The translations under genes were made by a program, and so were the position numbers. A stretch of DNA of 64,000 bases from Chryseotalea sp. WA131a (GTDB lineage: Bacteria > Bacteroidota > Bacteroidia > Cytophagales > Cyclobacteriaceae): assembly GCA_025370075.1 (NCBI GenBank), contig CP073016.1, positions 4,340,001-4,404,000 of the forward strand. The letters are read 5' to 3'. Under the pieces are notes generated by a model. That model did not search any database, was not told the DNA's origin, and saw only the letters and a program-made list of their open reading frames with translations. The number at the start of each line of letters is the position of its first letter. Position 1 is the first letter of the stretch. Of this stretch, positions 17,702 to 25,716 are shown one piece after another.

Positions 17702-17768
17702 TAGGCAGTAAGCAGTCGGCAGGTTTTTGTTTCGACTGCCTACTACATCCTGCCTACTGCCGACTTTT
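17701..17768 (+). repeat. heptamer hairpin between the methyltransferase and ilvA
   Basis: It starts with the last G of the methyltransferase TAG stop as GTAGGCA, GTAAGCA and GTCGGCA. After a T-rich spacer it is followed by inverted units (GACTGCCTAC, then CTGCCTACTGCCGAC). This is nearly the same layout as the gap after ilvC. Confidence 0.85.
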
Positions 17769-17775
17769 CAAGAAA

Positions 17776-19026
17776 ATGGTAACAACACTCCCTCAGCAGA
17801 TCGACATTCACAAAGCGCACCTTGTTCTAAAAAACATTGTATTGAAGACGCCTTTGCAGTTTCACCGAAAGTTGTCGGAGAAGTTTGGCTGCGAAGTGTA
17901 TTTGAAGCGCGAAGATTTGCAGGTGGTGCGGTCGTACAAAATTAGGGGGGCGTATAATTTGATTCAGAGCCTGAGTGAAGAGCAACGCCAGCGTGGGGTA
18001 GTGTGCGCGAGTGCGGGTAACCATGCACAAGGCGTGGCGCTTTCGTGCAAGCTACTCGATATAAAAGGTGTGATTTACATGCCGGCCATTACACCCAAAC
18101 AAAAAATCAATCAAGTGAAGATGTTTGGTAGTGGGTTGGTGGAAATTGTGCTGATTGGTGATACGTTTGATGAATGTCAGATGCACGCGCTGAAGTTCAC
18201 AGACGAAAGCGACAAAACATTCATTCCACCCTTCGACCATATCAAAACCATTGAAGGACAAGGCACCGTGGCAAAAGAAGTGCTGGACGAACAATCGGAT
18301 ATTGATTATTTGTTTGTGCCCGTGGGCGGTGGTGGTTTGTGTGCAGGCATGTCGCACTATTTTAGAACGTATTCGCCTAACACCAAAATCATTGGCGTGG
18401 AGCCAACGGGTGCGCCTTCGATGAAAGAAGCACTGAAGGCAGGCAAGCCAGTGGTGTTGGAAAAAATACAACGCTTTGTAGATGGTGCGTCCGTAAAAAA
18501 AGTAGGCGACCTGACGTTTGACATTTGCAAGGACACCCTCAGCGACATGCTATTGGTGCCCGAGGGAAAAGTGAGTTCCACCATTCTGCAACTTTATAAT
18601 GAAGACGCCATTGTAGCCGAGCCGGCAGGCGCACTGACCATTGCCGCCCTCGACCAATATGCAGCACACATCAAAGGCAAACGTGTGGTGTGCGTATTGA
18701 GCGGTGGCAACAACGACATCGACCGGATGCAGGAGATTAAAGAACGCTCGTTGCTGTACGAAGGGTTGAAACATTATTTCATTGTTCGCTTTGCGCAGCG
18801 GCCGGGTGCGTTGAAAGAGTTTGTCAATCACATCCTCGGCCCCACCGATGACATTGTGCGCTTCGAGTTCATCCAAAAACACAACAAAGAAACCGGCCCG
18901 GCTTTGATTGGCATTGAACTAAAATCAAAGGAAGATTACGTATCCCTCATTGCCCGCATGGGCGAATACAAACTCAACTACACCGAGATCAACCAGAACG
19001 AGAATTTGTTTGAGTATTTGGTGTAG
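17776..19026 (+). CDS. ilvA: threonine ammonia-lyase (threonine dehydratase)
   Basis: 416 residues, the single-ACT form (about 100 residues shorter than E. coli IlvA). It deaminates threonine to 2-oxobutyrate, the entry to isoleucine. PLP Lys55 lies in VRSYKIRGAYN; other motifs are SAGNHAQGVALSCK, VPVGGGGLCAGMSHYF (glycine loop) and VLSGGNNDIDRM. The C-terminal ~80 residues (LKHYFIVRFAQRPGALKEFV onward) form the ACT-like regulatory domain. Last gene of the operon. Its terminal 47 bases are duplicated downstream at 19157-19203. Confidence 0.95.
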   Translation: MVTTLPQQIDIHKAHLVLKNIVLKTPLQFHRKLSEKFGCEVYLKREDLQVVRSYKIRGAYNLIQSLSEEQRQRGVVCASAGNHAQGVALSCKLLDIKGVIYMPAITPKQKINQVKMFGSGLVEIVLIGDTFDECQMHALKFTDESDKTFIPPFDHIKTIEGQGTVAKEVLDEQSDIDYLFVPVGGGGLCAGMSHYFRTYSPNTKIIGVEPTGAPSMKEALKAGKPVVLEKIQRFVDGASVKKVGDLTFDICKDTLSDMLLVPEGKVSSTILQLYNEDAIVAEPAGALTIAALDQYAAHIKGKRVVCVLSGGNNDIDRMQEIKERSLLYEGLKHYFIVRFAQRPGALKEFVNHILGPTDDIVRFEFIQKHNKETGPALIGIELKSKEDYVSLIARMGEYKLNYTEINQNENLFEYLV

Positions 19027-19203
19027 GTGACAAGAAAAACGTCAGGCGAGGTTATAAACCTGGCTTGACGCGATGCCGTTGTGACGTGCCCCTTCGCTGC
19101 GTTAGCCCAGTTTGCCACGGCATTTGGTAATCGAAAGATAAAGTTTTTTTATAAACACACCGAAATAAACCAGAACGAGAATTTGTTTGAGTATTTGGTG
19201 TAG
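19027..19203 (+). other. 130-bp insert plus second copy of the ilvA 3' end
   Basis: The last 47 bases of ilvA including the stop (18980-19026) recur at 19157-19203 with two mismatches. The 130 bases between hold two inverted repeats. One spans 19040-19070 with 14-bp arms and one mismatch around ATA. The other pairs ATGCCGT (19073-19079) with ACGGCAT (19117-19123). No coding frame of note. It looks like a duplication made by a small element or recombination event at the gene's end. Confidence 0.7.
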
Positions 19204-19260
19204 GGGTTGAGCTTGAGTTTTGACTTGTGCCTTGCAAATGTGTTTGCACCAGTGAGACCG

Positions 19261-20472
19261 TTATTTAACTACAATTTTCTTAAGGTCCTTATCATACCGA
19301 TAGTTAACTATTTGCTCATTCAAAATCAATTCAATAGCTTTTTCTATTTCATCAAACGGAACTACAAACCATTCTCTCGGTGTGATTCGTTTTCCTTTAA
19401 TGATTTCAATGTCAACATTAAGGCAAGTTTCTGCAAAAAATCTATGAAGAAGTTGCTCTAGTTTCTCTGCGTTCCTGTTGTAGCACGCGTAACTTGCGAC
19501 TTTAATTACCTCCGCATACAAATAAGTCGCTTCATTTTTTGCGTTTTTAATCCTTTGTTCAAGCGGAGAAGTTGAAAACCCTATTTTGTATAGGTCTTTG
19601 ATTTTTGAAATTTCAGGATGAAGTGATTTTGATTTAAGTACATATATCCACCCGGTTTGAATATCTTCCTCTTTAACCATCCCTGAATTCACATAGAGTT
19701 CAGCATTTATTTCTTCGTAAGTATTCGTAATCAGTTTACCATTCTTTTGAATTTGCTTTCCTAGGGAACGAAAAAGCATATTACTATATGTTCCGTTTTC
19801 AAAGATTGTGAAAGTCCGACCTTCAATCCGTTCACGGCCTCCTGATGTCTCCCAAAAGGTCTTCTCAAGATTAGCTTCCTTTAAGTAAAGCATTACTCCG
19901 TCAATCAAGTAAAAATCGCCTACGTGTAAATTCTTTTCGGTATTTCTGAAAGGAAGAACCTTACGTTTCCCCTCCTTTATTTCCCGATGTACTTTTTGAA
20001 ACATAGCTTCGTAGGGCTTAAACTCTGACTCTTTCAATGGCTTTCTTTGTGCAACAAAATCTGCTTCAGCTCTTTCATCTTCCTTCGAAATATGCTTGTA
20101 TTTAAAAATTGACAAGTCACTATCAGTTTCTAGTAAGCCAAAGTCGTCATCACTTAAAATATCATCAATATTTGTTTTGAGAATTTCCACTTCTCCTAAA
20201 AGATTATGACGGTCAAATGGCTTTAAAATGACTTTCTGTTGTTCGTTTTGCCTAATGTTTTTAAGTCGAGCTAAAAGCCCATATTCAGACATGCTTGATG
20301 TATTCGGTTCTCTTCCGTTTTTATCAACAAAGCCATTAATTTCTTCAAACGAATCAACTAAGCGGTCATCTTCACTTTTCACGTTTGATGTTTTTGCCGT
20401 TGACTCCAGCAAGCCAAAATCATCATCCTGGAAGATGTCGTCTAATGATATTTTTTTCTTATTGCTGCTCAT
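19261..20472 (-). CDS. GIY-YIG (T5orf172/MUG113-type) nuclease-like protein of a methylase-helicase cassette
   Basis: 403 residues. The C-terminal ~110 residues match the T5orf172 form of the GIY-YIG fold: GWIYVLKS ... DLYKIGFSTSPLEQRIKNA ... LEQLLHRFFAE ... EWFVVPFDEIEKAI. The N-terminal half carries a duplicated acidic motif: LDDIFQDDDFGLLE at residues 10-23 and IDDILSDDDFGLLE at 102-115. Between them lies a block EINGFVDKNGREP ... LLARLKNIR. Its start overlaps the helicase gene by 14 bases, so the two are probably translationally coupled. Likely DNA-acting; nuclease activity is inferred from the fold only. Confidence 0.8.
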   Translation of the reverse strand: MSSNKKKISLDDIFQDDDFGLLESTAKTSNVKSEDDRLVDSFEEINGFVDKNGREPNTSSMSEYGLLARLKNIRQNEQQKVILKPFDRHNLLGEVEILKTNIDDILSDDDFGLLETDSDLSIFKYKHISKEDERAEADFVAQRKPLKESEFKPYEAMFQKVHREIKEGKRKVLPFRNTEKNLHVGDFYLIDGVMLYLKEANLEKTFWETSGGRERIEGRTFTIFENGTYSNMLFRSLGKQIQKNGKLITNTYEEINAELYVNSGMVKEEDIQTGWIYVLKSKSLHPEISKIKDLYKIGFSTSPLEQRIKNAKNEATYLYAEVIKVASYACYNRNAEKLEQLLHRFFAETCLNVDIEIIKGKRITPREWFVVPFDEIEKAIELILNEQIVNYRYDKDLKKIVVK

Positions 20473-22426
20473 TCAATGCTCTTTGTCTTTTTAATTCACG
20501 TAAAAATATGACCGCCTCTGCCATTCGCTTTTCTTTTGGGTCATACGATTGAAGATTTGGCGCTTCCCCTGTTCGACCAATCCACTCTTTTATTTTAGGC
20601 CAAAGCATAATAGCTTCCTCTTCTGTCATTTCGATTTTGATGGATTGAATATGCTCATCAATCAATTTCAATATGTGAGTGGTTACTGATTTTGATAAAA
20701 TCTCAAATGCCTTTTGAAATGGGTTTACCTGGTCAATCAAGTCAATATGAATGTCATCTATATTCACAAAGCTATTTGCCATGCGCACAAATTTCTTTCC
20801 GCCCTGTTCTTCAATAACACTGTTTTTAATTACTGAATCTACAACTACATGCTGGCGAACGGCTTCTACATCAGCCTCACTCAAATCAGGGTACACTTCC
20901 CGAATGATTTTTGGAATTAAAACTGTATTGATTACTTCGGGCTCAACATTGCCGGGCATTGCTTTCAACATTTGGTCGTCTTGCAAAATCCGGGCTTTCA
21001 AATCGTTTAAGTCACTTTCAATAATATCTTTTGCACGTTGAGATGTAGGCAACTTAAAACCTCTGATTCTTATCGTGCTTTCATCGTCATTTTTTTCGCC
21101 TTCAGGATTGTCGTCATCCTTCAATTTGAATTTGAAATTAGGCGCAAGTACTTGTTCCATTAATAGAGAGGCGGTAATGGCTTTCAACATATTATTTACC
21201 GCCACTTTCACCTCATCCGTTTCAGCTTCCGGTTGTGCAATTAGGTTCGTGAATTGTGCGTGCGTTTTGTTGTTGCTGTCTCGTGTTGCGCGGCCAATAA
21301 TTTGGATTATTTCTGTTAATGAACCTCTGTAACCTATGGTTAATGCATGTTCACAAAATGGCCAGTCAAAGCCTTCCTTCGCCATGCCAAGGGCAATGAT
21401 GATATCAATATCTTCCGGTGAATTTACTTTACGCAGATAAGCTGAAATCTTATCTCGCTCGTTTGGATTGTCATTTACCAAATCGGCAATTTTAAGCAGC
21501 TTTCCAGAGCGTTTGCTTTTGACAAATAGCACGCCTGTTTTTTCATCCTGATATTCCAAATCGCCTAAGGCATCCATAATGTGGCCTACCTCTTCATATT
21601 TTTCTCTTGATGATTCGGCAGAGTTCACACTCGGAATATGAATGATGGTTTTTTTCTTTTCATCTAAGATTTCTTCCAATGCCGACATTTGTTTGTCGGG
21701 CTGCTTTTTGAAATAACGACCTGTGTAAAAGTGGTAGCCAATTCCCAACGATTTTAAAAATTCATAGCCGTTTAACTGTTCATAATAGGTGTAGGTAACT
21801 TTTGTGAACTTGGCCTCAATTTCAGGAAGTAATACGGGCACATTGTCGCCTCGAAAATATGAGCCCGTCATGGCGACAATGTGAGCGTTTGATTTTGACA
21901 TTATGCCCTTCATTACTTCGCCCAACCGATTATCACCATCAGATGAAACGTGGTGAAACTCATCAATGGCAATCAAGGTATCATTCAATTTCTTTTCGTC
22001 CAGCCCTTCAAAAGCAAAACGCAACGTGGCATGTGTACAAATCAAAATACTATCGCTGCTTTCTAAGAATTGCAGAAACGTTTTTACTTTGCTTTTGTCT
22101 GTGCCTGCCGTGCATAAATTGTATTTGGGGCTTACTGTCCAATCTTCATAAAAGCCAAACTTCTTTAGCTCGGTTGAACTAAATGAAGCACCAATTGATT
22201 TTTCAGGAACAGCAATGATGGCTTTTTTAATTCCCTGATTGTTGAGTTTGTCTAAGGCGATAAACATTAACGCTCTTGATTTGCCCGATGCTGGCGGTGC
22301 TTTTATCAACAGGTATTGGGCGGTGCGTGCACCATAAGCACGCTCCTGCATTTCACGCATGCCTAGTGCGTTCGTCTTTTTACTCTTACCAGTTTGGCCG
22401 TATTCTACTTTTATTAAATCGGGCAT
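20459..22426 (-). CDS. SF2 DEAD/DEAH-box helicase (YeeB-like) of the cassette
   Basis: 655 residues with SF2 motifs in order: Q-like NALGMREMQERAY, Walker A APPASGKSRALMF (about 44-56), motif Ib-like LICTHATLRF, motif II IDEFHH, motif III MTGSYF, motif V ALGMAKEGFDWPFCEHAL and motif VI QIIGRATRDS. The C-terminal third is a helical region without a family I recognise. It starts 3 bases after the methyltransferase stop. The arrangement suggests an ATP-driven DNA translocase or helicase acting with the neighbouring methylase and nuclease-like protein. Confidence 0.85.
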   Translation of the reverse strand: MPDLIKVEYGQTGKSKKTNALGMREMQERAYGARTAQYLLIKAPPASGKSRALMFIALDKLNNQGIKKAIIAVPEKSIGASFSSTELKKFGFYEDWTVSPKYNLCTAGTDKSKVKTFLQFLESSDSILICTHATLRFAFEGLDEKKLNDTLIAIDEFHHVSSDGDNRLGEVMKGIMSKSNAHIVAMTGSYFRGDNVPVLLPEIEAKFTKVTYTYYEQLNGYEFLKSLGIGYHFYTGRYFKKQPDKQMSALEEILDEKKKTIIHIPSVNSAESSREKYEEVGHIMDALGDLEYQDEKTGVLFVKSKRSGKLLKIADLVNDNPNERDKISAYLRKVNSPEDIDIIIALGMAKEGFDWPFCEHALTIGYRGSLTEIIQIIGRATRDSNNKTHAQFTNLIAQPEAETDEVKVAVNNMLKAITASLLMEQVLAPNFKFKLKDDDNPEGEKNDDESTIRIRGFKLPTSQRAKDIIESDLNDLKARILQDDQMLKAMPGNVEPEVINTVLIPKIIREVYPDLSEADVEAVRQHVVVDSVIKNSVIEEQGGKKFVRMANSFVNIDDIHIDLIDQVNPFQKAFEILSKSVTTHILKLIDEHIQSIKIEMTEEEAIMLWPKIKEWIGRTGEAPNLQSYDPKEKRMAEAVIFLRELKRQRALNEQQ

Positions 22427-22429
22427 ATC

Positions 22430-25147
22430 TTATTTTTTTGACTTCGTCACTGCCTTTTTCTGTTTCTTCTGTTTTTCAAACAACGTCCCTCTTTTGGTCA
22501 TCTCCTCATACATTTTAAACAAATACTCAAGCCTTTCCGTATCTGATGTAAAGGGCTGAAGGCGGTAACATTGCTCTACGGCTCTGTCAAGTTCTTCATG
22601 CGCTTGTTTTAAGCCTTTGGGCATTTTATCTGGGTCGTAAAGTTGAGCCATTGTTTTTTCTGGATGTTTGGCCCGCTCATCCAATATGGCAAACACATAC
22701 AAATTCAGATTTTCCTTTTGCTTGAGGGTAATGTCAGGAAATGGAAAAGTATTGTAACACAACTTGGCGGAATATCTGTAATCTGTTTTTAGTTTTCCAC
22801 CAACTGCATCCACCCAAACCATGTGCATATTGGAATGGATAACTCCGAACAGCCAAGGTTGAGCTTCATAGATTGCAAGAGCAGAATCACCCATTATGGT
22901 TTCATCATTTAGAAATCCCAAAGGAATATATGTTCTGTTCTCCGAAGAATGTCTTGGAATCAAGATATAATCACCTTCTTGATGTTTATCTTCATCAAAA
23001 AAATGTGGTGTTTGAGCTTTTTTCCTAGTTGCTTCTTTGGTGCTTTTTAATCTAAATGTTTTAATTTTTTCAAAACGCTTTGCAAATTGCGGGATTTCAT
23101 AAGCTTCTTTAACTGTTTTATGGGTTATATGGATACAAAATCTAAGGTGGCCATTTAAGAACTCATGAGCACCAATAAAATTTCTAATAAATTTTTGTGT
23201 AATACTGTTATGTAAAATGAGTTCTTGTTTCTCTTTTTCATCTAATAATAAATTCCCATCATCACTAATCTTACTTCCGCTGGTCATTTCAGGCAATCCA
23301 GAAATAGAATAACTTCTTCCTACAATGATGGCATCAGTAGAATCGAGAAGATATGCATTGATATTTTTAGCTTCTCTTCTGGAGTTGTTGTTAAATAGAT
23401 ATTTTGGTTTTGCACTTTTGTTTCGCAATCCTACAATAGTAACTGTAACGCCAGCATTACCTTTGGCATTATTTATCCACTTGAAGGATTGGTAGGCAAA
23501 ATCAATTTCAATCCTTGAACTTAATAATTTCGTCCACAACAATGCAACTTGTTCACCTTGACAAATTGAGTTTGTTGAAACAAAGGCGAGTTTCACGTTT
23601 TGACTCTCAATGTATTTTACTCCTTTGTAAAACCAGATAGAGATATAGTCAAGATTTTTGTATCCCTCGAAAGAAGAAAAAACCAAATCCATATCATTTT
23701 TCTGCTCTTCTGCCTGTAGACTTTTTCCCAAATAAGGCGGGTTCCCAATAACATAAACTTCATCATCCTTTTCAATCGGGCATACAATTTTCCAATCAAC
23801 ACGTGCAGAGTTTCCCTGCACAATTTTTCCCGCTTGCTTTAAAGGCAAAATAGGTTTGCTCTTTCCGAAGTCAAACAGCATTTCTTCAAATACTTTATTC
23901 ATTTGATGCTCGGCCAACCAAAGTGAAAGTATGGCCATTTCGTGGGCAAAGTCTTTTATTTCTATGCCATAAAACTGTGTTAGTTGTATTTGTGTGAATT
24001 CTAAACCTGGTGAAGGACTGAGGTCAATTATGCGCTGCAGGATTTTTATTTCTAACAAACGAATTTCTTTGTACGCGATAATCAAAAAATTCCCGCTACC
24101 GCAGGCAGGGTCAAAAAATTTGATTTTAGAAATCCGGTTAACAAGTTTTCGCAGTTGCGGAATGGTTTTGCTGTTTTCAAATTCTTCGTAAAGTTCGTCT
24201 AAAAACAGAGGCTTGATGAGTTTTAGAATGTTTGGAACGCTTGTATAGTGCATTCCCAAATCGCTGCGTTCTTCAGGATCGGATACCGCCTGAATCATTG
24301 AACCAAAAATGTCGGGATTGATGTCGCGCCAGTTGAGTTCTCCCAGTTCAACTAGAATTTTTCGTGCCTTAGCGGTAAATACTGGGGAGGCAAATTTCTT
24401 ACCTCCAAATAAACCGCCATTTACATAAGGGAAAGGGGCAAAGTGCGCAGGAAAACCTTTTGCAGTTTCCGAGTTTAATCGCTCGAAAAGTCTATCAAGA
24501 AATACGTTCGTGTCGCTACCGTTTTCGTTGGTGTGTTGGTGGAGTGTGTTAGTAAAGATGCTGTCGCCCTCAAAAATGTCAGTGTCTTCAGCAAAGAAGC
24601 AAAACAACAAGCGCGATAAGAATATGTTCAAGTTGTGAACACTTTCTTTTGAGTTGTAAACGTTCGGATTTTGTGTAATGAGCAAATCATAGAGTTGTGC
24701 CATTTTGTAGGCTGCATTGCGGTCTGCTTCGTTGTCGTTGGTTGAATGATAGACTTCGCTACCAGCAAGCGGTAAAAAGAAAGCATAATGGCTCGGCAAA
24801 TCTTTAAGCGGAATGTCTAAGTTCTTGCCAAGCTTTAAATCTTTTGCCACCAAGTTTGTGAAGTCGGTTACTATTGCGAACCGTGGTTGATGCTTTGAGA
24901 TTCGTTCATCTTTTGCAACAGTCTCAATTGAACTTAAAAGCTTGTCGGCTTTTTCTTGTTTGAAGAACACCTTCTTTTTGTACAATATTTCTCCGTCCGT
25001 TTTAGATAGGTTAAAATCTCCATTTTTCAAACGGGTAATAGAAGTCTTAGAAATGCCATATGCCAAAAGCAAGTCAAACAGAAACTCGTCCTTCGAAAAC
25101 CGCTCGAATATCTGCTTTACGTTATGTTCTATTTCGTGACTGCTCAT
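22430..25147 (-). CDS. MmeI/DnmA(YeeA)-type N6-adenine DNA methyltransferase
   Basis: 905 residues. A helical N-terminal region (SKDEFLFDLLLAYGISKTSITRL) precedes the methylase core with motif I FFDPACGSGNFLIIAYKEI and motif IV VIGNPPYLGKSL, the NPPY of gamma-type N6-adenine enzymes. Further features (MTSGSKISDDGNL onward and the YSAKLCYNTFPFP motif near the end) match the target-recognition and C-terminal parts of MmeI-like proteins. I see no PD-(D/E)xK motif in the first 120 residues, so restriction, if any, would fall to partner proteins. First gene of a three-gene operon whose content resembles Bacillus yeeA-yeeB-yeeC. Confidence 0.88.
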   Translation of the reverse strand: MSSHEIEHNVKQIFERFSKDEFLFDLLLAYGISKTSITRLKNGDFNLSKTDGEILYKKKVFFKQEKADKLLSSIETVAKDERISKHQPRFAIVTDFTNLVAKDLKLGKNLDIPLKDLPSHYAFFLPLAGSEVYHSTNDNEADRNAAYKMAQLYDLLITQNPNVYNSKESVHNLNIFLSRLLFCFFAEDTDIFEGDSIFTNTLHQHTNENGSDTNVFLDRLFERLNSETAKGFPAHFAPFPYVNGGLFGGKKFASPVFTAKARKILVELGELNWRDINPDIFGSMIQAVSDPEERSDLGMHYTSVPNILKLIKPLFLDELYEEFENSKTIPQLRKLVNRISKIKFFDPACGSGNFLIIAYKEIRLLEIKILQRIIDLSPSPGLEFTQIQLTQFYGIEIKDFAHEMAILSLWLAEHQMNKVFEEMLFDFGKSKPILPLKQAGKIVQGNSARVDWKIVCPIEKDDEVYVIGNPPYLGKSLQAEEQKNDMDLVFSSFEGYKNLDYISIWFYKGVKYIESQNVKLAFVSTNSICQGEQVALLWTKLLSSRIEIDFAYQSFKWINNAKGNAGVTVTIVGLRNKSAKPKYLFNNNSRREAKNINAYLLDSTDAIIVGRSYSISGLPEMTSGSKISDDGNLLLDEKEKQELILHNSITQKFIRNFIGAHEFLNGHLRFCIHITHKTVKEAYEIPQFAKRFEKIKTFRLKSTKEATRKKAQTPHFFDEDKHQEGDYILIPRHSSENRTYIPLGFLNDETIMGDSALAIYEAQPWLFGVIHSNMHMVWVDAVGGKLKTDYRYSAKLCYNTFPFPDITLKQKENLNLYVFAILDERAKHPEKTMAQLYDPDKMPKGLKQAHEELDRAVEQCYRLQPFTSDTERLEYLFKMYEEMTKRGTLFEKQKKQKKAVTKSKK

Positions 25148-25313
25148 TCTGTGAAGTTCATTGAATAATCCGTTAATATCGTGAATTTTTCAATTGAGGA
25201 ATGAGGGTAGGAAACTGATGTTCTAAAGAAAGCAGTTTGGCTGGTTTGTGGCAAGGGCAGGCTGGATATTTTTTTGCGGTGCGGTACTTTCACTTTTGAA
25301 ATCTCTTTAGGTA
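25148..25313. other. gap upstream of the methyltransferase operon
   Basis: 166 bases that should contain the operon's promoter. I see no clean TAnnTTTG box and no coding potential beyond the broken KilA-N frame entering from the right. Confidence 0.4.
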
Positions 25314-25487
25314 TTAGATTTTCTTTGATGGCATCTCAATGGTACTTTTCAGGCTCAGCCATTTTATAATAATGGCTTCCTGCATTTGACTTTTCGACAT
25401 ATCCGTCAGAGAGATGAAGTCTTCGTCTTTATTCTTTAGAATAGTGATTTCAGCACCATCAACAATTATTTTTTTATTCTTTGCCAT
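25314..25487 (-). pseudogene. KilA-N domain remnant
   Basis: Codes for MAKNKKIIVDGAEITILKN ... EDFISLTDMSKSQ ... AIIIKWLSLKSTIEM and then stops. This matches only the first ~55 residues of Bacteroidota KilA-N proteins (the ISLTDIA ... IIKNWLRNRNTIEFLG segment). The remainder of the domain and the C-terminal half are missing, and other frames downstream do not restore it. KilA-N proteins bind DNA and are common in phages and near restriction loci. Taken as a decayed neighbour of the methylase operon. Confidence 0.6.
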
Positions 25488-25681
25488 AACAGTCATGTAA
25501 GTCAGGTAAATTATCCAAATTTAAACCCATCGAATTCGAGGGGTTTAGTTTGAGATAACAAGCCAATTTACCAAATCAAAATTTCCGCAGTGAGTGTTTC
25601 TTCCAGTTTCTTTTGGTCAGTCGAAAATAGTTGGTCGAACACTTGGGCGTCAAATTCGAGTTTTTGCCTCCGCCCACACGC

Positions 25682-25711
25682 CCAAATCCGGAATCTGAAT
25701 CCAGATTTGTC
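25682..25711. repeat. palindrome just after the DUF4143 gene
   Basis: AAATCCGGAATC and GATTT-side arms form an imperfect palindrome of 25 bases starting at 25684. It agrees at 21 of 25 positions with the palindrome upstream of the same gene (26902-26926). It ends about 6 bases beyond the gene's TGA stop. Confidence 0.75.
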
Positions 25712-25716
25712 CAGTA

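Noticed and set aside
11532..17768. CRISPR array in the ilv intergenic repeats
   Set aside because: Repeats are 7-base degenerate units without spacers of constant length, and no cas gene is present.
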